The notes beneath the pieces were generated by a model, which was not told the origin of the DNA, ran no database searches, and saw only the letters and a program-made list of their open reading frames with translations. From Alitta virens (Eukaryota; Annelida; Polychaeta; Phyllodocida; Nereididae), in contig OW028584.1 in assembly GCA_932294295.1 (NCBI GenBank), positions 4,287,907-4,351,906 on the forward strand: 64,000 nt of DNA, given 5' to 3'. Every line of letters starts with the position of its first letter. Position 1 is the stretch's first letter. This document shows positions 1 through 13,396 of this stretch, in pieces. The position numbers and the translations under genes are program-made.

Positions 1-865
1 ATTTTACACAAGTACCAGTTATTGAAAGACAAAATATTTCATGACATTATAAATGTAAACACCAGTTGTTTGGGCTAATTTAGAAAAATATGTGAAGGGC
101 TCCAATAAACATGATAAAACAAATAGTTTTGCGAAAGGAAATATCATCATTCAGGTGACTACTTATAATTAAATTAGATCAACACATAACCATATGATGA
201 CAAAACATTGTCCCAGGTCTGCTGCTGCTAGCATCCAAGTATTGACAAAAATAAAATTGGTATGTCCAAAATAATGGTATTGTACATGTTATTAATTTAT
301 GCATAACCATGACGTCTAATCAAATAATGTGTAACCATGGCAACCTTGTATACCTAGCTACACAAATGCCATGCACTCTCCATGCCAACACTGTGACAAC
401 AGTCAACTTATTTTGTCTGGGGTTTTTTGCTTTTCAAATATTTCAAACTGTTAATTGTTTGTTTACCATGGAAACAGTTGCTATGGGCAAAAATCAACAT
501 TTTGGGGAATTTATTAATATAAAAACTAGAATTTCAAATTGTAATTTCTGGACAGATTGTGTTCTTACCAGTGTCAAAATATTTTGGTAGTTAACTAGGA
601 ATTTGGCTTTTTTTTTAAACCTGCCATTTTACAATTGAAAAGTTTAATTAATATAAATGTATTTTATCAAAATTGTTTGGTTTCATAGCACTACACTCTA
701 CAGCAGTTGTGCATGCAATTTCAGGCCTGTTAGTGTTACATCTTGGCAAGTGGCAAAAAATAATGCTTGGCAGCCATCTTGGATTTGGTAGCCATCTTGG
801 ATTTTGGCAGCCATCTTGATTATTTTCTAAAATATTAATGAAATAAATAAAGTATATTCACTCAC
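1..865. other. non-coding left edge
   Basis: I see no supported exon here. It lies downstream of the last visible splice donor (864-865, minus strand) of the ankyrin/nucleotidyltransferase gene, so it should be intron, with any final exon beyond the window. Around 770-822 there are three near-tandem ~18-bp copies of a unit containing CCATCTTGGATTT. Confidence 0.5.
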
Positions 866-3009
866 CTGGACAAAGGCCTTGCTCACCACAATGGCCAACC
901 GGCAACTGGGTGGGAGGTAGTCGATCATGTTCCACTCAAATGCAAAATAAGTCGATTTAAATCTTTTTCTCCAATTCCAAGTTTCCAGTGTTGAGTATTC
1001 CATTCATTTGTGCAGAGGAAGACGATCACCCTCCAACATCTCTCCCCGATATCTCGCTGCTTCTTTTGGGGTGTATCTCTGATCAACGAGGACAGCGACT
1101 ACATCGAGAGAGACTTCCATTCCTTTGCAAGAACCGTTTCCTTCTCTGATTAACTTCCACGGACCTTTTACGACAACCGGTCTGAGGTCAATGCCCTCCC
1201 AGCTGATCTTGCCCAGGGCCTCAATCAGACTCAAGTTCAGTTCATAAAAGAATTCAAATAAATTCCACTTCACTCCTGCAATATATACACTTTCATCTCC
1301 ATCATAATATCCATCAAAACAAATCTGAACATCCCCCTCGTCCAGTCGTCCACTCTTCAACTTCTCTCTCATGCTCCCACAAATTCGAATTTTAGCAATT
1401 TCCTTGAATTTCGTCTTTTCTACCAAACGCTCAAAAAGTTTCACGAGTTCTTTACTTAAATCTTCCGCTTCTTTTTCCGATAAGACGAGCATCGGTTTCA
1501 TTTTCTCAAGAACTCCTTCATTTGCTTCTATTACTCCACGACAAAGTTCTTTATGTCTGACATCAGGGTGGGGTTCACTAGCGCGGCTTCCAAGATCTTG
1601 TGGGGTAAATCCAAACCGATCAACGACATTTTCATTATTCCTAAAACGTAATAGGAATTGAATTGCTCGTTCGTTGCGGTGAAACTCTGCCAGATGCAAA
1701 GGGGTGCACCCGTTCACGTCTCTTGCATCGATGTATTTCTCGATTATTTTAGGAGGAAGAAATTTGAGAGAGTCGAGGAATATAACGGCCAGATGAAGGG
1801 GACTTCTTTTCATCCAGTTATAGTAAACTAATGTTATATATCCCAATATTCCATATTTGTATTTCCTTGGCAGGCACATGTCTTTGAATGATTCTTCTAT
1901 TAATTCTTCACTGAATTTTTCTCGTTCATTTCCAATAAAAAGGAAGCAGTTTATCAGTTTTCCTGACTCCAAACATTCTTCCCATTTGTCGTACATCGAA
2001 TGCACCAGTTTCCTTCCTGAATGAATCATTTCCTCAGAAACTGAATGAAGTTCTCCCAGGAAATTCAGATCAAATTTAGATCTTTCAAATTTTAGATTTT
2101 TCCTGCTCATTGAAACAAGAATCTTCAAGTAAGACAAAGTCCACTCTTCACTCCTTGTTAATACTTTGGTCCTGTATAGAATCTCTTTCAGCTGTTTATC
2201 TGTGGGTTGTGCTCCACCCTCTGCACACACTCTCAGCATTTCCACAACAAACAATCTAACATTGTACCATTCACGTAAGTCTCCAGGGAATATCGCATCC
2301 CATTCATGTTGTGCTATTTGACGGTTTTTTGCAATAATCCTCACTATGTCCATCACAATGCCCATGAATCTTGGATGGTTTATCTCCTTCAAATTCTTCT
2401 CAGCTGTATCATTCAGTTTCATCTTGTACGAATGCGATTCCAGTTTCTCACAGTTTTTGTCAAACTCCGCAACTTCTCAAGTTTCTCCTGTGTCCATTTT
2501 CTTTCTCCAAATTCTTGCTCAATCCATTTCAGTCTGCAAAATAAATAATTATGCTTTAGATTACATCAAATAAAATAATTTTCAGTATCTAATTTTTCCC
2601 ACAGCTTTTTAATGATAAAGCTTATGTAACAATATACTAACATATCAATTAAAACTAAATACTAATTATGATCATATTCAGTCACTAAACTGTTTAAAGT
2701 AAATATATCAATATTTTACATGTTTATGCAAATTATGGTCATTTTAAATTTACTGAATATGTCAACTTGACTCAAAATTACCAAAAAAGGAAAAAAAATC
2801 AAATGCTATAATCTCAGTGGACAAATGATTTTCAGTTAGAATGACATAAAATTCATTTTCAACAACAATGTTAAATTTTTCTGATGACAGTGATGTGTTG
2901 CTTTGACATTTGTCTGTCATTCTCAATTTGTTGACAAAAATGTCAGGCATGTCCCATCTCACCTGTCAAGATTGCTCCTGAAATACTTGACACATTCACA
3001 AACATCCAT
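866..3009 (-). pseudogene. ankyrin-repeat / cGAS-Mab-21-like nucleotidyltransferase gene, disrupted
   Basis: Exon 1 (3009-2963) begins MDVCECVKYFRSNLDR and ends at the donor CAG|GTGAGA. Exon 2 starts at 2533 after TTTTGCAG, and the phases fit (2+1). The reading frame then breaks between about 2476 and 2420; one extra T near 2464 would restore it into the 472-codon ORF 2422-1004. That ORF has about two ankyrin repeats (residues ~205-280). It also has a nucleotidyltransferase core: GS at 349-350, E362-x-D364 at the spacing found in cGAS/Mab-21 proteins, and a third acidic residue D440 in EVSLDVVAVL. After the TGA at 1004-1006 the same frame stays open to a donor at 866. That stretch contains a Trp-rich segment and LPPSCRLAIVVSKAF, like the helical C-lobe of Mab-21 proteins. 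By family this would be a cyclic-dinucleotide-type sensor fused to ankyrins. Function is inferred. The two lesions may be real decay or assembly errors. Confidence 0.7.
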
Positions 3010-3066
3010 TTAACACTAAACAGCTAGATAACTTGAATAAATCTAAAAAAGCACAAACCACAACTT

Positions 3067-3105
3067 GTCACTGAGCCTGCTCTCTCCAAACAGCAGCTTT
3101 TTATA
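3067..3105 (-). promoter_or_regulatory. core promoter: TATA box plus TCAGT initiator
   Basis: On the minus strand TATAAAA (3105-3099) lies about 31-33 bp upstream of CTCAGTG, whose A is at 3072. This is the usual TATA-to-Inr spacing. The predicted first ATG at 3009 follows after a ~62-nt leader. It supports 3009 as the true start of the ankyrin/nucleotidyltransferase gene. Confidence 0.5.
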
Positions 3106-3109
3106 AAAT

Positions 3110-6100
3110 GTTCCACAGTGATGTCATCAAAACAAACAAGTGACGTCACCAAACCAACAGATGGCGTCACTGTACAGTCATTTTTATTTGCCTATTGGCA
3201 GCAGGCGCCACCTGAGGGAACAATCAGTAAAATGCCTGAGTTCAGAATCACATAACAAGATTTCTGCAATTCTGCTCAGGATATTTGTGTTATCACTAGT
3301 GCATGTGGCCAATTATGCAGAACTTACTTTTTTCTGTACATATTTTATTATATTACTTTTAATATTGTTTAGAAATATTTATCTTTATATGGAATACATT
3401 ATTTTTGTACTGTGTAGTACTACACTTGGGTTTACAATATGTCTATAAAATCTAATATTATGAATTGAAGGAAGTTCAATGTCATCTAATGTTATTTTGT
3501 ATCAATGATACATATTTCCAATATTTCAGAATAATGTCAAATGCAAAATATTTCATTGAGTTTCTTGCAACAGAGTTTTGCGCATATCATATAGGCTTAC
3601 ATGTTATGAATTCAATGAATATGAAGCTCCGCTAAAATAAAACATAGGCTGCTGCAGCAGCACACCCTCGGCAAATTTGAGAAAATTTAACAATGGAGGT
3701 CAGATTGTAGGCTGGTACACTGATTTGTGAGCACAACAGAGTATTGCCATATAATTTTGCTGTACCCCAGGTTGCATATATAGTGATTAGTGTGCCTATG
3801 ATGCGATGTAGGGTCGGAACGGCTTCCATGGCAATTTTTGGAAGTTGCCATTTATGACACATTTTTCTCAATAAACACGTTAGCATACCTTATTTTGTCG
3901 TTGTGTACATGAGGACTATCCTGTTTACTATCGCATCACCCCATATTGATGAGAAAGTCATTGGAAACATCTTTTTAAAGAGCATTTTCATAAATTCACA
4001 TTGGCTTGTTAAAGCATTGCCATAGCCACGCCCTCAAGTCAAGTGTCAGTATGTGCCACTGTTGCTGTAGTGGCGGAAAAGTGAGGATCCAAGCAGAGGA
4101 AGTACTCTGATCTCAGACAGAAGGGCTTTGAAGTGGGAAGTAAGTTACGATCAACAGGACAGGCAATTGGCTAAAGGTGTTGATTTTAATTTATTGATAT
4201 CAGAGTAGGCTCAATTATTTAAGTTCCTCCCCATGCAAATCGCTATTACATGAGGCAAATTGCAGAATTATTTTATGCAGAGCTTTTTAAAAATTAACTG
4301 TAATGCCCATCTCAAAGATTATATCAGTGCTTTGGCTATATAAATATAAACATATTATTTAAATATATATAAATATATTCTTTATTACAATGTAATATCA
4401 TTACATATGTTTTTAGACAACAAAGCATTAAAAAAATACAGATACATGTGTCACTACAGAAATGAACAACCACAAACATCTATCTGAATGAGAATATAGA
4501 GCTTTGTAAAAATTAACTGTAATGCCCATCTCAAATATTATATATATTATATATTTTCTACATTAAGATTTTTTAAGAAAATACTGCTGGTCAACAATCC
4601 CCCCCTCCCCCATATTATCAGTTTTCCCCAGACCACCCCCCCCCCCTTCCTGACATCTGTAGAATCTTCAGGTCCACCCCCCCCCCTCTTTTTTTAAATG
4701 GAAAAGCCCTTAGGGTCACGTTGTTGTCTAATCTGATAATTATTCTTATTATAACTTTTTATGTAGACACTAGACAGGTTATGATGACATTTCAGAGAAA
4801 TGCATTTCATAGACCCACTGATCTTGGCCAACCATTCGGTCCATGCAGTGTTCCAATTTATACAGGTTCTCCTTTATCATACCATAATATTAGTCTTGCT
4901 TAGTTATATACATGTACTTAATTTTGATATTCAAACAATCTCTGGTGTTTTACTGGAAATGCTCGAAATGGTACATCAATTGTACATAAAAATATAGTCA
5001 GCAATTAATGCTGCTGCCACAAAGCCACACTATGGATAAAATATCATAAATTAGGCTGTATCACTATCGGTGCAAGATCGTGAGTCAGTATTGCTTCTCA
5101 ATTTTGGCAGACATAGCAATTTGAAATGCTGCATGTTTCTAAGTAATTATTTAAGATGACCTTAGATAACCTGCCAAGCTGTATGAATGAATTTTGTTGG
5201 TTATTATGGAGGGAGTCTGGTTATATTGCATAGTGTTAAATCTTCTAGAAGATACCAAATGTTTGTCTCATAATTATGAGTGAAAAGTTTAGCACAGCCA
5301 ATTAATTAAATAATCAGGAGATAATTTATTGTCAAATTTATACACAAATCCAGCGATCTGTTTTTTTCGTCTTTTCAAATCATAATTTGTTATCAATCAT
5401 ACCTTCAGAATCATTCATTATAAACTTCAGACATCTAACATAAATGTTATCTAATCTTTGGACATAGTCAAGGTAGTAAAATACCACAACGGATGGAAAA
5501 TATTAAAAATTTAAAAATACAAATACTTTCATTAAAGCAATTCGGGCTTGTTCACATGTAACCTTATATAATATCCTTTGACTAAAAAGATTTTTTAGCA
5601 TCAATTGTAAATTTCTAATACCTAACAATTTAACCACATTTACAGAATTTGTAGTAATACAGTGTGTCACTGATAATAGTGATATCAATTTTGCTGCCTA
5701 TGAAACAATTGCTTTTGCGATCTTATATCATTAACTGGAAATTATTAGGATTTGTTTAAATATATAATAATATACATGCTTAATGATTGAGAAAGGTGAA
5801 TAGTTTACTCATTCTAAAACATTGCATGCTAAACTGTTAGGAATGAAAATTGATTCTTTGGATGTTGTCGCATTCTTGAAAGTTGCTAATTTTCTGACAT
5901 CAATTTAGCGATCTGTTGTTTCACAAGCTGTTTCACAGGTCAAAGTCATAGTATCCAAGGAGGTGTTTATTTCAGCTGAAACAATAAAACAATAAAGCAT
6001 TAAGAGACATTTTCTCTGTCAAATGAGGTTTGTTAATCAATTTTGCATATGTCTGTGTATAGCTCACTGAGCATCAGGGTCCTTTTCATAGCATCTGTAA

Positions 6101-7735
6101 ATTACACAGGAAAAAGACTGGATGTGGTGGTTACTCAAATGAAATGCCCTAAAATAACATGCAAATCCTATGGCATCAAGCTAGAACTGACCATTAAATA
6201 ACAGGGCCTGCAGAACTTACTAACAACCCATCATTAAAAAAAAGTAGGACGCTGACAGTTTCATTCCTTAACAATTGAGTGACTACAAACTGTGCAGAAA
6301 TACTTATATCATACCAGGTGCAGTGATGACTCCTCAGAATGTTGATGTTCAGTGGGCCAGACATGCCTCATACCATTTATTTCATTACAGGGTTGGTCCT
6401 CTGTTGCGGTCGCGGAACTTGATCAATATAACTATCACTGAAAATAGAACAAAAAATCATTAAAACCATGGTAAATACATAGTCACGACATACCATATGC
6501 AACATAAATGTCCCAGAAAAATAAAGGAATACAAAATAACTGATGCTCCATTCAATTTTAAACATTCCTTCCATCTTGAATAGAGCTACCCAGAGCCATA
6601 GGCAAATGTTATAACAAAATATTCTTCTATATGTGTACAAGTACCTCAACATACCTTATTATAGATATTTTGTCTGGTTTCTATTCTTCAAGATACGCAA
6701 ACGTGTTGGTTTCCATTCCACCCTACAGTTGCCTTGGGTACCTGAAATTTAAATCAAAATGCCCTGTTAACTATTCAGACCTGACTTGCATTTGACAGCA
6801 GCTGAGGGAACTTGTCACTTTAAAAGACTTGGACTGTAATCAAGACTTTTTAGTTACCTAATACCACAGGCACTTGTCGAACAATTTAGCACTTTCAGTA
6901 CTCTCTCCCAACCAACAATTGTTACATTATTGAGCACCTCAATGTCAATGTCTCAATGTTACAGGGTTCACAATGCATTCTTTTTTATATTTTTTTATGA
7001 CTGATTGATTTTATAATGTGATTTTATGTACCTGACAATTTAAAAAAATAAAAAACACATTTATTTTAATTAATTGTGACATTGAGTTTACTCCCAATTC
7101 AGTTTTTAATTTCTGTTTTATTTTTATTTTTCATTGCTACATGCAGCAGGCTAAATATAAGTCAAACAGGCAAGTTACAGTTCCCTTAAATTTCAATGAG
7201 GAAAATATTTTTGAGCAATAATATAGTAATTAAAATATTGCAATTGTTGTGGGTTTCAGTCCATAAAAGGGGTTTTGCTCTTTAAAATTACAAAAAAAAG
7301 AACATAATTATGAGACTACAATTATGATGATAGAATACAGACACAGATATCAGTGAACATTTTTTGTAGTATGCACTTTTTGGGTTGTGGCAGGGGGCTT
7401 TATGCGCAAGGGAGATGATCTTTTCACTTTTTTTTCCATGCCTAGCCCGAGAAACTGACTGACCACACGCCGCTGTTGGCTCTTATTCATATTGTGACGT
7501 TTATAGTGAGCTGTTACAAATATCAGATAGTAAACAAACTAAGCGTACATCAAATTTTTCACGCTAGGCTATGCCTAGTTCCGGTGTGTGGCTGCTCCGA
7601 CAGCTTTGATATGCAGCCAGGAGCTAGGCTTTCCTGTCTTTGAAGTCAATGTCAAATTGTCAATTGATTACACAATGCAACCCTTTTACTAGTTTTAGAA
7701 ATTTTGACAATGCCAGATAGCCAGATTATAGTGTA
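3110..7735. other. non-coding stretch
   Basis: No convincing exon. C-rich runs occur at 4600-4690. An isolated good donor-like site (GGGAA|GTAAGT, ~4139) follows a GC-richer patch at 4015-4140 that could be an untranslated first exon on the plus strand, but nothing downstream confirms it. The rest is AT-rich. Confidence 0.4.
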
Positions 7736-7738
7736 CAA

Positions 7739-7853
7739 ATATTGACTGACGCGAGGGCACTTGTACATTTTATTTGACTTGAGGGAGTGATAGTTGCAAC
7801 TATCACTCGAGGGGCAAATAAAATTTACTAGGGCCTGAAGTAACCAGTCAATA
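7739..7853. repeat. palindromic fold-back element
   Basis: Outer arms ATATTGACTG and CAGTCAATAT, middle arms around TTTTATTTG and CAAATAAAA, and a perfect 24-bp palindrome at 7785-7808 centred on GTTG|CAAC make one ~115-bp imperfect hairpin. It looks like a small fold-back MITE. No coding potential. Confidence 0.6.
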
Positions 7854-7859
7854 TCTGTT

Positions 7860-10775
7860 TTATTATACCCTCACAAACTGAAATTTAGGCCTATTATTTT
7901 TTTACTAATTGATGTGTAGGTAAGCAATGACAGAAAAAAGGTAAATTTAATGTTGTAGATTTGAACAAAATTAGGACCTCACAGAATTTAAAAAGAAAAA
8001 GTTTTTTAAATGACCTATTTGGTTTAAATTAGGCAAATGTATCGTAAATTTGGTTTTGACAAACTACTGAAAACTGAATAGAGCTTGTGTGCAATATAAA
8101 TTAATTGTTGTTTGAATTCAAACATAATTTTTGTTTCACAAGCACAAAATTATTTCAATTATTTATTTAGGCCTAGTACCTGTATGCCAAATATTAAGAC
8201 AAATTAGCGTGATGTGGTTATATAGCGCAGGCGCATACGTGATCGGCAAAAACACAATCCATGGGATTCACAATCATTGTCCCTTTCTCCCTTAATATTT
8301 GGTCTAAGTTTCGATCCGAAAACACGTGCAGAATCAGCATCATGTAAGATCACTTTCAAAGGTTTAATTGGGCGATGCTCTTCATGACATTTGCCATGAT
8401 GCTTGTGAAACTGCTTGTCTGCCTTCTCCTATTCATATCTCACTTAAGATTGGGTCTATTTTTGATCTGAAAACACACCATTACAGCTAATCACTGGATC
8501 TTTATGAAGGACCAGCATCGTGTCCAACAGCGCAAAGAGCGTCGTCATAAATATTTGCAGTCTCTACTTCACGCATTTTACTACCTCAGAGCTTGAATCG
8601 ACGACGCTCTTCATGATGTTGGCCATGACGCTGGTCACTATTCTTAACGAATAGTCAAGGAGGTAATGACGTCAGACTAGTGAGCATATCCATGCTAAAA
8701 GTTAAAACTGATCAGATACAGAAAGATAGCATATTATTTTATTTCATAGTGAAACAAATATTTGTTTTTTGCATGGTTATTTTTTGAGAAATCAATAAAT
8801 CAATGTTTAAAGTAGCAGGAGTCTTATTCTGTCCATGTGGAGGGTAAACCCGACCACCTAAAATGTATGCTCCTTGCAGATGCTTCAGCTGAATTATAGA
8901 TGGCAGCACTTATCCTTGCTTGAGAGAAGGGGTCATCTCAAAACTAACATTTAGCTTCTGATGAAATTAGCAGTGGGATTGCCTACATCTAATATTTTTG
9001 GATTGTTTTTTAATGTTTTGGCTGTATAATTTTATTGAAGTGGCTCTGTGGAGGAAAATGCATATTAATTTATGAATACATCAATAATTCATGCTAACTT
9101 ATTTTCCATTTAATTTAGAAAAATATAAAGACCATCTCCGCAGGCTAAATTGTTGTGCTTGCTGCAAAATTGATGGGTGGATGGCTGTCTCTGACCGGGA
9201 CCCTCAAACCGCGAGAGTTCCTAGAAACTGATTTAGACTAAAATTCTCACATAACTTAGAACCCAGCCACTATTGACCTATGGTCCTTGATTCAAAGTTA
9301 CCGCCAGAATTATGATATTATACACTCTCCAAAGCAATCTAGAGCACTGAATATAGAACAATTTTGTGTATCCGACAATAATTCGAAAATAATTAAGCAG
9401 TTTACGTGTAGACAGGGTGGACGGGATTAGCCTCCCAACATTTTCTGGCCTAATGAAAGGATGGTAATTTCGTTTACTCATAAATTGGTATTTATTTGCA
9501 GGCAATGTGTGTAACACACCTGTTTTTTTAACTTTGAAGTGTTTGCCATTTTCAGATGGTCCCTGATCACCAAGTCAGCTGAGGCTAAAAATCCCATTTC
9601 TGGAAAATTCCTGCTGATGACGTCATATTCGAAGGCAACAAGCAAATTAGTACAATGTTCATTTGTTTGTTTTAGATGCACAGAATTGAATTCTAATGCA
9701 TTTTTTCAAGCAATATGATGACAGCAGTCATTAAATGAATTGCAACGACTGTGGTATTTATAATACAAAATATCTTCAAAAACACAAAACTCCCAGTGCT
9801 GAACAAGCAAGTATACGAGATTAGCCTCCTGGACGAAATTACCCAACCGGACTCTGGTGCCCAAGTAGACCGATCCATCAGTCCCTACATGTAGATCTAT
9901 ACTGATTCCAAACCATAGGTTTTAGAATAATCCAAATTTTCAGACCCAATAACTTACGTCATAAATGTTGCCAAATATTTCTCTATAATTATGTGAAATT
10001 ACTAGCCACATAACTGACTTAATTACCTAGAAATAAGACATAGATCGTGAGGAAATCGTGCTAAAAAAAAAGTTGTGATTGTCACGCTGTTCTCAAAAAA
10101 TATCAGAGAAAAACTAATCGGCGTTAATGACGACACAGGCCATTCCTCATGATAACAAGTTGTGGCGTCAGAACCACAATCTGGCTTTAGCAAAGGCAAG
10201 AAGCTCCTGCTGGTCGGATTTGGATCAAATTTGGTTTGTAATAGCATTGACAGCACTTCTTGAAAAAAAAACCCAGAATTTTTGTTTTTGCTTCAAATCC
10301 ACTCCTAGGGACACCTAATATATAAAATAAATGTAAAAACTCTAATTTATTGCATAACTTTCCTCCTTTTTTAGATTTTGTAACTTAAGGCCGGCTTTTC
10401 AGCCATAAAATGGACAAAAAATTATCCAGTTCATTACCAATTATCTATGTAACCTATAATGAAAAATAAGGTGTCAAACGATTGGATATGTTTTTAACAT
10501 AATATCCCTGCAGTTTATTCAGCATAGAATTCATCATAATTCAACATATGGCATGTTAAAGGCCAAAAGTTGTGGCGAAAATGGACCCCGCCACCCTTTT
10601 CGCTGCTGCGCGAGTGCCTTGGCAAGCATGCAATACATGCCAAAGCAGCAGATTCATCACAACACAGGCCACTAAAATCGCCCTAACTCCTCTCCAAGTG
10701 CACAGAATTTCACAAAATAAAAGTTGTTATGTCCAAAGTGGTATCATCACGTTTCAACCTAAATTTGTGGAACAA
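7860..10775. other. non-coding stretch
   Basis: No supported gene. Two ~35-bp segments, about 8370-8406 and 8600-8636, are similar (both contain CGCTCTTCATGA-like words), suggesting an old local duplication. The rest is AT-rich. Confidence 0.4.
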
Positions 10776-10779
10776 AAAA

Positions 10780-11120
10780 CTTAAACGCAAAATTTGTCAA
10801 CAAAATCTAGCCGTTTCACTGCCAACGTGCACTATACTACTTCCTCATAACCTTGTCCCTTAATTTTATGTGTTTCCCCCATGATTCTTTGCTTTTTTCT
10901 ATGTCAAATCAGCTGTAATGTGTGGCAAGGTAAGCTGGATCAACTTTCTGCTAGGTCGCGGCGATTTTCGACACTAGCGCCCCTTGCGGGTGCAGTCATT
11001 GCTGTTTGTAATGGTGCCCTTTCTGATTCTAGTTCTAATGGAGTGAACATCATTAACGTACACCCAAAACTGAATTAAAGCGCAAGTTAAAACAGTTTTG
11101 GCAGAATTTCCCTATTATGT
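10780..11120 (+). repeat. dispersed repeat family C, copy 1
   Basis: It shares ordered blocks with 47150-47345: GCCAACGTGCACTATAC-like, then CCCTTAATT, then GGATCAACTTTCTGCTAGG and CGACACTAGCGC. Its right end (CGCAAGTTAAAAC ... TTTGGCAGAATTTCCC, 11077-11115) recurs in reverse at 15405-15452 and 60541-60585. It is probably a non-autonomous transposon; terminal repeats were not resolved. Confidence 0.55.
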
Positions 11121-11129
11121 GAAACCGCA

Positions 11130-13390
11130 CTGGTGCCCGAGGGCACTATTACATTCTAAGTCCAAAGTGAACCCAGTGAACTGGGTCAGAAACAATAGTC
11201 GGTTGTGAAATGGATCTGCAAATTACTCAGCCACTACCCCATAAACTGACATGAAACTTCACATACAGTCATTAAATGGCAATATCATGCTAAATACCTC
11301 GTTTTTGTGAATCATCGTCATTTTTGTTTTTTAAAAGAGATTTCTTAAATGTTATGTAACCAGACGTCACGCATGCTTCTGTGGTGTGGGCGGCGTAAAA
11401 TGCGGACCAGCAGTCATTTTTCCGCTGGCAAAGATCGTTTGCTTGTCATGTATAGTACTGTAGGTTAATGCTCTGATTAGCAAATTAATATATATATATT
11501 ATTATAGATTTTGATTCAGACACTTTTACATATATACGGCCTACAATATAAAAGATTTCGCATGATTTAAAAACAAATGGAAAAGTTAAAATGTAACAAT
11601 ATATGTGTCAGGAAAATGCATAAATATACAATATGTATATGTCAGGAAAAAAAAAGATAGAAAGATAGAAAAATGAAATGCAGGCCAAACAAAATTAAAG
11701 AGATCAATTACGCTAGTGATCTGCTGGTCTAGGTCTATTTGTTTATTATACCTTGCAATATCTAACTAGAGCGCATGGAAATGTGCACATGGTGCGTAGA
11801 GCGGAACAGCGTGATCTATTAAGTTAAGAGCAAGAAGCATATATTGTATAAACAATTGGAAAATATTCGCAGAAAACAATTAAACACCTTTTGACACGTA
11901 GAAATGCCAAGACATCCCATTCGGGTGAGTGTCATGCAAATGATTTGGCTGTCGCAAAGCGAGTATTTTCTATTATAATTTGCATCTCTCTTAATACCGC
12001 CTATGGCAACTCACCGCTCACCAGCTGTAGTCAAGTCACCGCCAAAGGCCTAGTCAGCTCACTGCCTGTTTTTAGAGATATAACTAGTCAAGTCACCACC
12101 CAAAATTTCGTTTAAACTACTGTAGTAGATCGTTTATGGTCTCCTGTCGTTTTCGTGGGTGAAGTCATGCACGTTGATCTCCACACTCTAAAGTGTGACT
12201 ATGCTCGCCAAATTATGCAGAGGTGTATGTTCGCTGGGGGCGCTGCGACAAGCTGATGCAGTACGCAGGTAGGGGCTGCCATTAGCCAGGAGGGATTCCT
12301 CCCGGTAGCGTGCGTGCGCATCCTAGGCTTTAGCATTGAAAACGCGTGGACCGGAACGTGTTCCCCGTTTACGCTTAGGCAGGTCCCAGCCAAGGGTGTA
12401 TGATGCAATGCTGACGACGTTTGTGGAGTAAATATTGGAGCTAAACAGCTGGAACTGGGCTTAAAAATGTAGCACTTTCAGTTGCCATCTGTACCAAATT
12501 TCTGTGCGACGAACAAGCTAAGCGCAATTCGATAGCAATCATGATAAGATTCAAACACGAGAGGGCAACACTGTATATTTCAGCATAACACAGTGGCGAC
12601 ACCTGGCGTTTAGTGGTGGCTTTGGCGGAGATACACGAAGATGAACGAGCGGCCAGCATGCACCCCATTGGATTAACATGTAAGTTAAAATTTACCGCCA
12701 GGAAATTGGAAGCATTACGCAAAATCACCAATCTAATATGGTGCGTAAGTAAGAATTCCCATAATGAGACTCAGTATTTGTCAGAGGGGCTAAAGATTTT
12801 AAGGTGCAAAATAGTTTACCTGTATTTAAAAAGAAAGTCAGGCAATATTTACTTAAAAAATTGAATGCAATACAATGCATACTGTATATGTACATATCAC
12901 ATGTCATAAATACAACAACATAATATGTAGAGCAGCTGTTAATTTCAAAATAAAATCTTTAATTGATTTATTAATCATTATTATATATTTTTTATAGTAT
13001 ATCTATTTGTTTTATCATTATACATATATGTAATTAAATTTCTTTTATTATTATAAAATAATTTATCATTTATACATGCATATAAACGGGCATAATATGC
13101 CAGTTGACATTATGTCCAGCAGGTTTGAAATAAAGAAAAAAAAATTGAATTGAAATATAGAGAATTATAACCTATGGTAGTCCTACAGCTACAACACTCA
13201 TATGAGGTCATTTATAAATTAATAAATCATACAGTTCACCATGTAGAAAAATATTGAAGTGCCTATCAAAGAAGAAATTGTAAAAGTGCATAAATAAAAC
13301 ATAAAATATTTTGCTAAATTTGTGTTGTAATTATAACTTCTATTATTTATTTACTATTTATTTTGGGGCAATTACTTGCCTGTCCACTGG
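11130..13390. other. non-coding stretch with a GC-richer patch
   Basis: No supported exon. At 11990-12110 short words such as GTCAAGTCACCGCC and AGTCAGCTCACTG recur. 12190-12740 is GC-richer and contains a donor-like CAT|GTAAGT at ~12680. It could be a promoter or first exon, but no downstream exon supports that. Confidence 0.35.
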
Positions 13391-13396
13391 GAATAT

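Noticed and set aside
2762..2962. 66-codon minus-strand ORF as part of the ankyrin/nucleotidyltransferase gene
   Set aside because: It lies in the intron between a clean donor (2962) and acceptor (2534) whose flanking exons already match in phase.
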